DNA from: Clavibacter sepedonicus
GTDB taxonomy: Bacteria; Actinomycetota; Actinomycetes; Actinomycetales; Microbacteriaceae
Length of the DNA stretch: 64,000 bases
Direction: 5' to 3'
Assembly (NCBI RefSeq): GCF_000069225.1
Contig: NC_010407.1
Location: forward strand, 62,001 to 126,000
Shown here one piece after another: positions 34,899-43,700 of this stretch (its first letter is position 1; the number at the start of each line of letters is the position of its first letter). The notes under the pieces were generated by a model. That model did not search any database and was not told where the DNA came from. It was given only the letters and a program-made list of their open reading frames with translations. The translations under genes and the position numbers were made by a program.

Positions 34899-35707
34899 CC
34901 GCCGCCGCAGATCCGCGCGCCGAGTCGTATCTCGACGTCGTCCGCCGCCTCGCGTCCGCGCAGAAGAAGGCGGCCCGCGGCGCGCCCGCGTACTCGATCC
35001 GCGTCAACCGGCCCGCCGGTCGGCTGCTCGCCGCGTGGGCCTTCCGCGCGGGGCTCACCCCGAACCAGGTGACCGCGATCAGCGCCGCCTTCACGTTCAC
35101 CGGGATCGCCCTGATCGCGCTCGTGCAGCCCGCCGCCTGGCTCGGCATCGCCGTCTGGCTGCTGCTCGCCGTCGGCTACGCGTTCGACTCGGCCGACGGC
35201 CAGGTCGCGCGCCTCCGCGGCGGCGGCTCGCTCTCGGGGGAGTGGCTCGACCACGTCGTCGACTGCATCAAGATCTCGTCGCTGCACCTCGCCGTGCTCG
35301 TGTCGATGTACCGCTGGCCCGCCACGGACTCCGATGCGTGGCTCCTCGTGCCGATCGCCTACGCGATCGTGGCCGCCGCGAGCTTCTTCGCGATGATCCT
35401 CAACGACCAGCTCAAGCGCGTGCACGCCGTCACGGGCGCCACCGCGCCCGAGGCCGGCCGCTCGACCCTCCTGCGCTCGCTGCTCGTGATCCCCACCGAC
35501 TACGGCTTCCTCTGCATCGTGTTCGTGCTGCTCGGTGCGCCGGTGGTGTTCCTCGCGGTCTACGCGCTGATGATGGTCGCCAACGCCGGGCATCTCGCCC
35601 TCGCGTCGGTGAAGTGGTTCCGCGACATGGGCGCGCTCGACGCGCGCCGCGCCGAGGCCGCGACGTCGTCCGCCTCCGCCGCCGGATCCGCTCGGGTGCC
35701 CGCGTGA
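34895..35707 (+). CDS. CDP-alcohol phosphotransferase family membrane protein
   Basis: A 270-residue integral membrane protein with the complete CDP-alcohol phosphotransferase signature, D-x2-D-G-x2-A-R-x8-G-x3-D-x3-D, in FDSADGQVARL and GEWLDHVVD (about residues 99-125). About six hydrophobic helices follow. Known members transfer a phospho-alcohol from a CDP donor. Sitting between two glycosyltransferase genes with overlapping codons, it probably adds a phospho-alcohol to a surface glycan or its lipid carrier rather than making bulk phospholipid. The TagD-like enzyme at 25259 could supply a CDP-polyol; this link is inferred. Confidence 0.86.
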   Translation: MTAAADPRAESYLDVVRRLASAQKKAARGAPAYSIRVNRPAGRLLAAWAFRAGLTPNQVTAISAAFTFTGIALIALVQPAAWLGIAVWLLLAVGYAFDSADGQVARLRGGGSLSGEWLDHVVDCIKISSLHLAVLVSMYRWPATDSDAWLLVPIAYAIVAAASFFAMILNDQLKRVHAVTGATAPEAGRSTLLRSLLVIPTDYGFLCIVFVLLGAPVVFLAVYALMMVANAGHLALASVKWFRDMGALDARRAEAATSSASAAGSARVPA

Positions 35708-36945
35708 CCGCGTTCGCCGGCGTCGAGCATGCGCTCGCGCGGGCCGACGCCGACGGCGCCGACCTCCGCGGACGCACGATCCTCGTCGCGCACCCGAGCG
35801 CCGAGCTGTACGGATCCGACCGCGTGCTGCTCGAGAGCGTCGCCGGCCTCGTCGCCGCGGGCGCCCGCACCGTCGTGACCCTGCCGTCCGGCGGCCCGCT
35901 CGTCGACGCCCTCACCGGTGTCGGCGCGGTCGTGCACCACGCGCCCACGCCCGTCCTCCGCAAGTCGATGCTGCGCCCGCGCGGCTTCGCGGCCCTCGTC
36001 GGCCAGTCCGTCCGCGGCCTGTCGGCGGGCCTCGGCCTCGTGCGCCGCACGCGCCCGGACGCCGTGTACGTCAACACCGTCACCATCCCGCTGTGGATCC
36101 TCATCGGCCGCCTCGCCGGCCGCCCGGTGCTCGCCCACGTGCACGAGGCGGAGGGATCCGCGTCGCGCGCCGTCGGCACCGCGCTCGCCCTGCCGCTCGC
36201 GCTCGCCACGAGCGTCGTCGCGAACAGCCGCTACAGCGTCGACGTGCTCGGCCGCGCACTTCCGCGGGTCGCGCGCCGCGCCGAGGTCGTCTACAACGGC
36301 GTGCCCGGCCCGGCCGGGGTCCAGCCGGCGCGCGAGGCGCTCGACGGGGGCCTCCGGGTCCTCTACGTCGGCCGGCTCTCCGACCGCAAGGGCGTGGACG
36401 TCGCCGTCGACGCGATCGTCGAGCTCCGGGACCGCGGCGTCCCCGCCACCCTCGACATCGTGGGCGCCGTCTTCCCCGGGTACGAGGCGTACGAGGAGCA
36501 GCTGCGCACGACGATCCGCGTCCTCGACCTCGAGGACCGGGTCACGCTGCACGGCTTCCACGCCGACGTCACGCCGTTCGTGGCCGCCGCCGACGCGTGC
36601 GTCGTGCCCTCCCGCGTGGACGAGCCGTTCGGCAACACCGCCGTCGAGGCGCTGCTGGCCGCCCGGCCCGTGGTGGTCAGCGACACCTCCGGCCTCCGCG
36701 AGGCCGCGGGCGGATACGAGTCGGCGCAGCTGGTGCCGCCCTCGGACCCGGCCGCGCTCGCGGATGCCCTCCAGTCCATTGCGGCGGACTGGGACGCATA
36801 CCGCGCCCGGGCCGCCCGGGACCGCTTCCGCGCCGAGCACCGGCACGGACCCGAGCTCTACCGGCAGCGCATCGCGCGGTCGGTGGGCACGATGCTCACG
36901 CTCACGAAGCGCGTCGGCAGCCCCCGACCGGCCAGCGACCGCTGA
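35704..36945 (+). CDS. Glycosyltransferase family 4 protein
   Basis: A 413-residue GT-B glycosyltransferase. The acceptor half begins TILVAHPSAELYGSDRVLLE; the donor half has VLYVGRLSDRKGVDVAVDAI and the E-x7-E region SRVDEPFGNTAVEALLA. It is cytoplasmic or peripheral. The GTG start overlaps the previous TGA. It is the fourth and last gene of the exopolysaccharide unit; a large secreted protein gene follows 49 bases later. Confidence 0.9.
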   Translation: MTAFAGVEHALARADADGADLRGRTILVAHPSAELYGSDRVLLESVAGLVAAGARTVVTLPSGGPLVDALTGVGAVVHHAPTPVLRKSMLRPRGFAALVGQSVRGLSAGLGLVRRTRPDAVYVNTVTIPLWILIGRLAGRPVLAHVHEAEGSASRAVGTALALPLALATSVVANSRYSVDVLGRALPRVARRAEVVYNGVPGPAGVQPAREALDGGLRVLYVGRLSDRKGVDVAVDAIVELRDRGVPATLDIVGAVFPGYEAYEEQLRTTIRVLDLEDRVTLHGFHADVTPFVAAADACVVPSRVDEPFGNTAVEALLAARPVVVSDTSGLREAAGGYESAQLVPPSDPAALADALQSIAADWDAYRARAARDRFRAEHRHGPELYRQRIARSVGTMLTLTKRVGSPRPASDR

Positions 36946-36994
36946 CCCCCGGCACCCTCCCTCACCCGCACCACCCACCCCAAGCAAGGACGAA

Positions 36995-39607
36995 ATGAGC
37001 ATCCTCTCCTCCGCGGGACGTCGCCTGGCCGCCATGACCGCGGCCGCCGCGGTCATCCTGTCCGCGGTCGTGATCGCGCAGCCCGCGATGGCGGACTCCG
37101 CGCCGGTCGACCCGACCGACCCGAAGACGCCCGTCACGGTCACCGCCGACCCGCTGCCCACGACCCAGATCGACGGCGTCGCCTGGTCGCAGGTCGTCGT
37201 CGGCAACACGGTCTACGTGGCCGGCAAGTTCCAGAACGCGCGCCCCGCGGGCGCCGCCGCCGGGACGAACCTCACGCCGCGCAGCAACCTCCTCGCGTAC
37301 GACATCCGCACGGGCGCGCTCATCACGTCCTTCGCGCCGAAGCTCAACGCGCAGGCGCTCCAGGTCACCGCGTCGCCCGACGGATCCCGGATCTACGTGG
37401 TCGGCGACTTCACCGACATCGACGGCCAGGGCTACTACCGCGCCGCGGCCTTCAGCACCGCGACCGGCAAGATCATCCCGACCTTCCGCCCGATCATGGG
37501 CAGCCAGACCCGCACGGTGAGCGCCTCGAACGACACCGTGTACCTCGGCGGCACCTTCCAGAGCGTCAACGGCGCCGCTCGGAAGTACCTCGCCGCGGTG
37601 TCCGCGGCGAACGGCCAGAACGCGGCCTTCGTCGCGGATGCGGACACCGTCGTGGACGCGCTCACCCTCACGAAGGACGCGTCCAAGCTCATCGGCGGCG
37701 GCCGCTTCACGCAGCTCAGCGGCACCCCGACCTACGGGCTCGGCGCGGTGGATCCCGCCTCGGGCGCCTCGCTCCCGTGGGCCGCGAACCAGCAGGTCAA
37801 GAACGCCGGCGCCGAGTCGTCGATCACGAGCCTGTACGCGTCCGACGACCGGGTCTACGGCTCCGGCTACACGTTCGGCGCCGGCGGCAACCTCGAGGGT
37901 GCCTTCTCGGCCGACCCGAACACGGGCGTCGTGAACTGGGTCGAAGACTGCCACGGCGACACCTACTCGGTCTTCGCCACCAGCAAGGTCGCGTACGTCG
38001 CGGGCCACCCGCACTACTGCGGCAACATCGGCGGCTTCCCGCAGACGGATCCGTGGACCTTCCAGCACAGCCTCGCGTTCTCGAAGACCGCGACCGGCAC
38101 CGCCACGGCCGACCCGTACGGCTACGCGAACTGGGCCGGCACGCCGTCCCCATCGCTCCTCAACTGGTTCCCGAAGTACGTCACGGGATCCTTCACGGGC
38201 CAGGGCCAGGCGGCGTGGAGCGTCAACGGCAACGAGGACTACATCGTCGTCGGCGGCGAGTTCCCGTTCGTGAACACCACCGCGCAGCAGGGCCTCGTCC
38301 GCTACGCCATGGCCAATGACGCCCCGAACAAGGTCGGCCCGAACGGCAACGACCAGCTCGTCCCGAAGTCGATCTCGTACACGAAGGGCGAGGCCCGCGT
38401 CTCCTGGCAGGCCACCTTCGACCGCGACAACACGCGCCTCACCTACAAGGTGATCCGCGACGGCAAGACCGCGACGCCCGTCTACCAGGTCACGCAGGAC
38501 TCGACCTTCTGGAACCGGCCGTCGATGGGCTTCATCGACACGGGCCTCGCGCCCGGCAGCTCGCACACCTACAAGGTCGTCGTCACCGACTCGGCCGGGA
38601 ACTCCACCGACCGCAACGGCGCATCGCCCGTCACCATCACCGACCAGTCCGGCAGCGACGCGTACGCCACGAGCGTGAAGGACGACGGCGCGACCGCGTA
38701 CTACCCGCTCGACGAGAAGGACGGCACCGCCGGCCTCGACCACGTCGCGTTCGAGGACCTCCGGGTCGACGCCGCCACGCGCGGCGCCGCGGGCCCGATC
38801 GACGGATCCACCGCCACCACCTTCTCCGGCCAGGACGGGTCCTTCGCGGTCACGCCCCAGCCGGTGCAGGCTCCGAACACCTTCAGCGTGGAGTCGTGGG
38901 TCAAGACCACCTCGACCTCGGGCGGCAAGGTCGTCGGCTTCGGCGGCAGCAACACGGGTACTTCCGGCAACTACGACCGCATGGTGTACCTCGACGACGA
39001 CGGCCGGATCGTCTTCGGCGTCTACACGGGGGCGACCCAGACGCTCAGCTCGGTGCCCGGGTACAACGACGGGAAGTGGCACCAGATCGTCGCCACCATG
39101 AGCGGCGACGGCATGAAGCTGTTCGTCGACGGCAAGCTCGCCGGGCAGCGCGCGGACACGACGCAGGGCCAGGACTACACGGGCTACTGGCGCGTCGGCG
39201 GCGACAACCTCGGCGGCTGGCCCAACCAGCCCCGGAGCTACTACCTCGCCGGCGACATCGCCCAGGTGTCCATCTACCCGACCGCCCTCACGCGCGCCGA
39301 CGTCGTCGACCACCTGGTCGCGTCCGGCCGCACCTCGCCCATCCCGCCCGCGCCCTCGGACGCGTACGGCAAGGCCGTGTACGCGGCCGACCCGTCCTCC
39401 TACTGGCGCCTCGACGACGCCGACGGCTCGACGACGCTCAAGGACGCCGGGCAGAACGAGGTCGGCGCGAACGTCGGACGCAACGTGCGCTTCGGCCAGG
39501 CGGGCGCCCTCTCGGGCCCGGTCGGCCAGGCGGCGGCGTTCTCCGACAGCATCGCGGTGAGCCAGCAGCGGATCTCCAACCCGACCACGTACTCGCTCGA
39601 GATGTGA
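36995..39607 (+). CDS. Large secreted surface protein, 5' part (beta-propeller, FnIII, LamG), ended by in-frame TGA
   Basis: The ATG (AAGGA five bases upstream) opens an exported protein: signal peptide residues 1-33 with hydrophobic AAAAVILSAVVIAQPAMA, a propeller-like region of repeated VYVAGKF / VYLGGTF units (about 45-440), a fibronectin III-like domain (450-550), one LamG domain (about 560-780) and the start of a second. A TGA at 39605-39607 (codon 871) stops translation at 870 residues. The reading frame continues open to 42625. The stop replaces the tryptophan expected in SLEMWFQT (compare SVESWVKT in the first LamG), so the gene probably once encoded 1876 residues. The truncated product lacks all PKD domains. 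Confidence 0.8.
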   Translation: MSILSSAGRRLAAMTAAAAVILSAVVIAQPAMADSAPVDPTDPKTPVTVTADPLPTTQIDGVAWSQVVVGNTVYVAGKFQNARPAGAAAGTNLTPRSNLLAYDIRTGALITSFAPKLNAQALQVTASPDGSRIYVVGDFTDIDGQGYYRAAAFSTATGKIIPTFRPIMGSQTRTVSASNDTVYLGGTFQSVNGAARKYLAAVSAANGQNAAFVADADTVVDALTLTKDASKLIGGGRFTQLSGTPTYGLGAVDPASGASLPWAANQQVKNAGAESSITSLYASDDRVYGSGYTFGAGGNLEGAFSADPNTGVVNWVEDCHGDTYSVFATSKVAYVAGHPHYCGNIGGFPQTDPWTFQHSLAFSKTATGTATADPYGYANWAGTPSPSLLNWFPKYVTGSFTGQGQAAWSVNGNEDYIVVGGEFPFVNTTAQQGLVRYAMANDAPNKVGPNGNDQLVPKSISYTKGEARVSWQATFDRDNTRLTYKVIRDGKTATPVYQVTQDSTFWNRPSMGFIDTGLAPGSSHTYKVVVTDSAGNSTDRNGASPVTITDQSGSDAYATSVKDDGATAYYPLDEKDGTAGLDHVAFEDLRVDAATRGAAGPIDGSTATTFSGQDGSFAVTPQPVQAPNTFSVESWVKTTSTSGGKVVGFGGSNTGTSGNYDRMVYLDDDGRIVFGVYTGATQTLSSVPGYNDGKWHQIVATMSGDGMKLFVDGKLAGQRADTTQGQDYTGYWRVGGDNLGGWPNQPRSYYLAGDIAQVSIYPTALTRADVVDHLVASGRTSPIPPAPSDAYGKAVYAADPSSYWRLDDADGSTTLKDAGQNEVGANVGRNVRFGQAGALSGPVGQAAAFSDSIAVSQQRISNPTTYSLEM

Positions 39608-42600
39608 TTCCAGACGACCACCACGCGCGGCGGCAAGCTGATCGGCTTCGGCGACAACGCCGATCCGTTCGCCTTCTCCGGCAGCTACGACCGCCACGTC
39701 TACATGCAGGACGACGGACGCCTGCAGTTCGGCACGTGGACCGGCCAGACCAACCTGGCGGGATCCGAGCGCGCCTACAACGACGGCCAGTGGCACCACG
39801 TGGTGGCGTCGCAGGGATCCGACGGGCTGAAGCTCTACGTGGACGGCGACCTCGTCGGCCAGAACGGCCAGACGCAGGCGCAGGGCTACGACGGCTACTG
39901 GCGCATCGGCGGCGACAACACGTGGGGCTCCTCCAGCGGCACCTTCGAGGGCCGGATGGACGAGGTCGCGGTGTACCCGACCGTGCTCACGCCCACCGCC
40001 GTGGAGACGCACTTCTCCCTCGGGACCAGCGGCCGCGTGCCGAACCAGGCCCCGAAGGCCGCGTTCACGCCGACCGCCGACTTCCTGACGGTCGCGTTCG
40101 ACGGCAGCGGATCCACCGACGCCGACGGCACGATCACGGGCTACGCCTGGGACTTCGGCGACGGCGTCCAGGCGTCCGGCGCGCAGCAGTCGCACACGTA
40201 CGCCGCGGCCGGCACCTACCCGGTGACGCTCACGGTGACGGACGACCGCGGCGCGACGAACCGCACGCAGCAGGACGTCACGGTTAAGGCGGCTCCCGTC
40301 AACATCGCGCCGACGGCCGTGGTCACCGCGACCGCGACCGACCTCACCGCGAAGCTCGACGGATCCGCCTCCACGGACGCCGACGGCCAGGTCGCCTCCT
40401 ACGCGTGGGACTTCGGCGACGGCAGCACGGGCACCGGCCCGACGCCGACGCACGCCTACGCCGCGGGCGGCACCTACACGGAGGCGCTGACGGTCACGGA
40501 CGACAAGGGCCTCACGGGCACCGCGTCCACGCAGGTGACGGTGGTGGCGCCCCCGGTCAACCGGGAGCCCACGGCGGTCATCGCGTCGACCACGACCGAC
40601 CTGGTCGCGAACCTCGACGGCCGCGCATCCAGCGACCCGGACGGCACCGTCGCGTCCTACGCGTGGGAGTTCGGCGACGGGACGACCGGCACCGGCCCGT
40701 CCATCGCCCACCCCTACGCGAAGGCCGGCACGTACCAGGTCGCGCTCACGGTGACGGACGACAAGGGCGCGACCGGTCGCACGACCGCGAGCGTCACGGT
40801 CACCGCACCGCCCGTGAACCAGGCGCCCGTCGCCCGGTTCACGAGCACCGCGGCGAACCTCGTCGCCTCGCTCGACGCCTCCGCGTCGACCGACCCCGAC
40901 GGCACCGTGGCGTCCTGGTCCTGGGCCTTCGGCGACGGGACCACGGGCAAGGGCCGCACCACGACCCACGCCTACCAGGCTGCCGGCACCTTCGCGGTGT
41001 CCCTCACGGTCACGGACGACAAGGGGCTCGCCACGACGACCACCTCGCCGGTGACCGTCCAGGCGCCCGCGTCGAACGTGCTCGCGCAGGACGCGTTCGG
41101 CCGCACGGTCGCCACGGGCTGGGGCACGGCCGAGCTCGGCGGCGCCTGGCGCGTCACCGGCGGCACGGCCATCGTCAAGGTGCAGGACGGCACGGGCCAG
41201 GTCGTCTCGCCGAAGGGCGAGACCCGCACGATGACCCTCGACGCGGTGTCCACCACGTCGTCGGACGTCAGCGCGACCTTCTCGCTCGACTCCGTCCCCA
41301 CAGGCGGCGGCTCCTACACCCGGGTCAACTCCCGGCAGGTGGGGTCGGCCTTCTACCAGACGCAGGTCTGGATCAAGGCGACCGGGCAGATCCAGCTGGT
41401 GCAGTCGGAGGGGGCGACGACCATCGGGTCGTACATCCTCCCCGGCACGACCTACCAGGCCGGCCAGCAGCTCCGCGTCCGCGTCCTGACGACCGGCACG
41501 TCGCCGACCACCGTCAAGGCGAAGGTGTGGGTCGCCGGCCAGGCCGAGCCCGCCGCATGGCAGACGAGCGTCACCAGCTCGACCGCCGCGCTGCAGGCCG
41601 CGGGCTCCGTCGGGATCCAGACCTACCTCTCGGGGTCGGCGACGGCTCCCGTGACGACGCGGATCGACGACCTGGTCGTCAGCCGCGACGGCCAGGCGCC
41701 CGCGCCCGCACCGGCACCGGGCAACCAGGCTCCGGCTGCGGCGTTCACGTCGACCGCGAAGGACCTGACGGCCTCGTTCGACGGATCCACCTCGACGGAC
41801 GCCGACGGCACGGTGGCCTCGTACGCCTGGGCGTTCGGGGACGGCACGACGGGCACGGGCAAGACCGTGGATCACGCCTACGCCAAGGCCGGCACCTACA
41901 CGGTGTCGCTGACGGTGACGGACGACAATGGCCTCGCCTCGGCGAGGAAGGACGGCACGGTCACGGTGACCGCGCCGGTCGTCGCTCCGCCCGCCGCCGG
42001 GATCCTCGCGCAGGACACCTTCACCCGCACCGCCGCGAACGGCTGGGGCACGGCGGAGACCGGGGGCGCCTGGCGCATCACCGGCAACGCGTCGATCCTC
42101 AAGGTGCAGGACGGGAGGGCGCAGGTCGCCAGTCCCGCCGGCGAGACCCGCACCGCGAGCCTCGACGCCGTGAGCACCACCGCATCCGACGCCCAGGTCA
42201 GCTTCGCGCTCGACAGGGTGCCCACGGGCGGCGGCGCGTACGTGCGGATCAACTCGCGCCAGGTCGGCACCGCGACCTACCAGACGCAGGTCTGGGTGCG
42301 GTCGACCGGCCAGGTGATGATCGTGCAGTCCGAGAACGGCGCCAACCTGAAGTCGGTCGTCGTCCCGAACCTCACGTACACGGCCGGGCAGCAGCTGCGG
42401 GTGCGCGTGCAGGTCACGGGCACGTCGCCCACCACGATGAACGCGAAGGTCTGGCCCGTCAGCCAGGCCGAGCCGACCGCGTGGCAGTCGACGACGACCG
42501 GGACCCTGGCCGCCCTGCAGACCGCGGGCACGTTCGGGATCCAGACGTACCTGTCGAGCTCGGCCGCCGGACCCGTCGCGTTCACGCTCGACGACCTGCT

Positions 42601-42625
42601 GGTGACGGACGGCACCGCCCGGTGA
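39608..42625 (+). pseudogene. Downstream part of the interrupted surface protein (LamG, PKD repeats, two GWGTA domains)
   Basis: This continues the same frame for 1005 codons after the TGA. It encodes the rest of the second LamG domain, four PKD domains (about full-length residues 1020-1360, each with the FDGSGSTDADG and YAWDFGDG type motifs), a beta-rich domain starting DAFGRTVATGWGTAELGGAW, a fifth PKD domain, and a second DTFTRTAANGWGTAETGGAW domain to the end. The two GWGTA domains resemble the N-terminal domains of the beta-helix proteins at 26135 and 29133. There is an ATG at 39704 but no signal peptide, so a separate functional product is unlikely. No other damage is visible, so the nonsense change is recent, suppressed or an error. 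Confidence 0.75.
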
Positions 42626-42630
42626 GCTAG

Positions 42631-42660
42631 GTGTACTCGGCCATGACGTTGGTGACACTT
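42631..42660 (+). repeat. Left inverted repeat of the IS element
   Basis: Matches the reverse complement of 43671-43700 at 27 of 30 positions; the differences are at positions 8, 11 and 30. Confidence 0.88.
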
Positions 42661-42673
42661 CGGGGCGTGTGAA

Positions 42674-42726
42674 GAGGCCTCCTGGCTTGATGGAGCTGTT
42701 CAGTTCAACCATCGCCAGGAGGCCTC
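42674..42726 (+). promoter_or_regulatory. Hairpin enclosing the transposase ribosome binding site
   Basis: GAGGCCTCCTGGC (42674-42686) pairs perfectly with GCCAGGAGGCCTC (42714-42726), and GATGG (89-93) with CCATC (709-713) extends the stem past a 2-base bulge. The Shine-Dalgarno AGGAGG (42717-42722) lies wholly inside the right arm, one base before the ATG region. In a long transcript the site would be hidden, limiting transposase synthesis. Confidence 0.7.
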
Positions 42727-42727
42727 G

Positions 42728-43690
42728 ATGTCCCACGGTAATGCTCGTCTGACGGTTCACGGGAGGGTTCTCCTCGTGCGGCGGGTGGTGGAGGATCGTC
42801 GGCCGGTCGCGCACGTCGCGCGGGAGCTGGGGGTGTCGCGGCAGTGCGCGCATCGATGGGTGAACCGGTTCCGTGCCGAGGGGCTGCGAGGGCTGACGGA
42901 TCGGTCATCGCGGCCCCGGTCAGTACCGAGGCGAACGAGCCCGGAGCGGGAACGGGCCGTGCTGGAAGCGCGGGCCCAGTTGCGGGCGGGTCCTGCGCGG
43001 CTGGCGCCGGTGACAGGTGTTCCATCCCGTACGATCTCCCGCATCCTGCGCCGGCACGGGGCGCCGCCGTTGGCATGGTTGGACCCCGTCACCGGGGCCG
43101 TGATCCGGGCATCCCGGTCAACGGCGCACCGGTATGAGCACGAGCATCCGGGTGATCTGATCCACGTGGACGTGAAGAAGCTCGGGAGGATCCCGGACGG
43201 AGGCGGCTGGCGGGTCCACGGGCGCAGCGAGCAGGTCCGCGGCCGCGGGATCGGGTTCGATTACGTCCATGCCGCGGTCGATGACCACACCCGTCTCGCC
43301 TACGCGGAGATCCATCCCGATGAGAAAGGCGCGACCGCGGCCGGGTTCCTGACCCGCGCAGCGGCGTACTTCGCCGGGCATGGGATCACCCGGATCGAGC
43401 GGGTCATCACGGACAACGCGTTCGCCTACCGGCACTCGACCGCGTTCAAGAACGCCGTCCAGGACCTGGGCGCGCGGCAGAAGTTCATCCGCCCGCACTG
43501 CCCCTGGCAGAACGGCAAGGTCGAGCGCTTCAACCGGACCCTCGCGACCGAGTGGGCCTACCGGCAACCCTTCACCAGCAACCAACACCGCGCCGACGCG
43601 CTTGACCCCTTCATCGAGCACTACAACACTGAACGAATCCACTCAAGCCACGGGCTCACGCCCGCGGCCCGAGTGTCACCAACGTCATGA
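42728..43690 (+). CDS. IS481-family transposase
   Basis: A 320-residue DDE transposase. An N-terminal helix-turn-helix (VAHVARELGVSRQCAHRWV, residues 27-45) is followed by a second DNA-binding region and the catalytic core. The triad is D148 in HVDVKKLG, D229 in VITDNAFAY and E266 in NGKVERFNR, with the normal 36-residue spacing between the last two. Length is usual and no frameshift is present, so the element may be mobile. AGGAGG is five bases before the ATG. The stop codon lies within the right inverted repeat. Confidence 0.93.
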   Translation: MSHGNARLTVHGRVLLVRRVVEDRRPVAHVARELGVSRQCAHRWVNRFRAEGLRGLTDRSSRPRSVPRRTSPERERAVLEARAQLRAGPARLAPVTGVPSRTISRILRRHGAPPLAWLDPVTGAVIRASRSTAHRYEHEHPGDLIHVDVKKLGRIPDGGGWRVHGRSEQVRGRGIGFDYVHAAVDDHTRLAYAEIHPDEKGATAAGFLTRAAAYFAGHGITRIERVITDNAFAYRHSTAFKNAVQDLGARQKFIRPHCPWQNGKVERFNRTLATEWAYRQPFTSNQHRADALDPFIEHYNTERIHSSHGLTPAARVSPTS

Positions 43691-43700
43691 CCCAGTACAC
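43671..43700 (-). repeat. Right inverted repeat of the IS element
   Basis: Reverse complement matches the left end at 27 of 30 positions; contains the transposase stop codon (43688-43690). Confidence 0.88.

Larger units (their letters stand above)
42631..43700 (+). mobile_element. Complete IS481-family insertion sequence, 1070 bp
   Basis: The element is bounded by imperfect inverted repeats and flanked by CTAG on both sides (42627-42630 and 43701-43704), a 4-base duplication or palindromic target. IS481 itself inserts at CTAG. It carries one intact transposase gene. It lies one base after the stop of the surface-protein gene and ends where the stop codon of the convergent GH10 gene begins, so no reading frame is broken. 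Confidence 0.9.

Noticed and set aside
39605..39607. TGA as a selenocysteine codon
   Set aside because: The aligned residue in the first LamG domain is tryptophan, not cysteine, and no stem-loop of the bacterial SECIS type is apparent just downstream.
36962..42853. Very long minus-strand open frame opposite the surface-protein gene
   Set aside because: It is a mirror of the GC-rich codon pattern of the real gene: Arg/Gly/Val-rich, no domain, no ribosome binding site.
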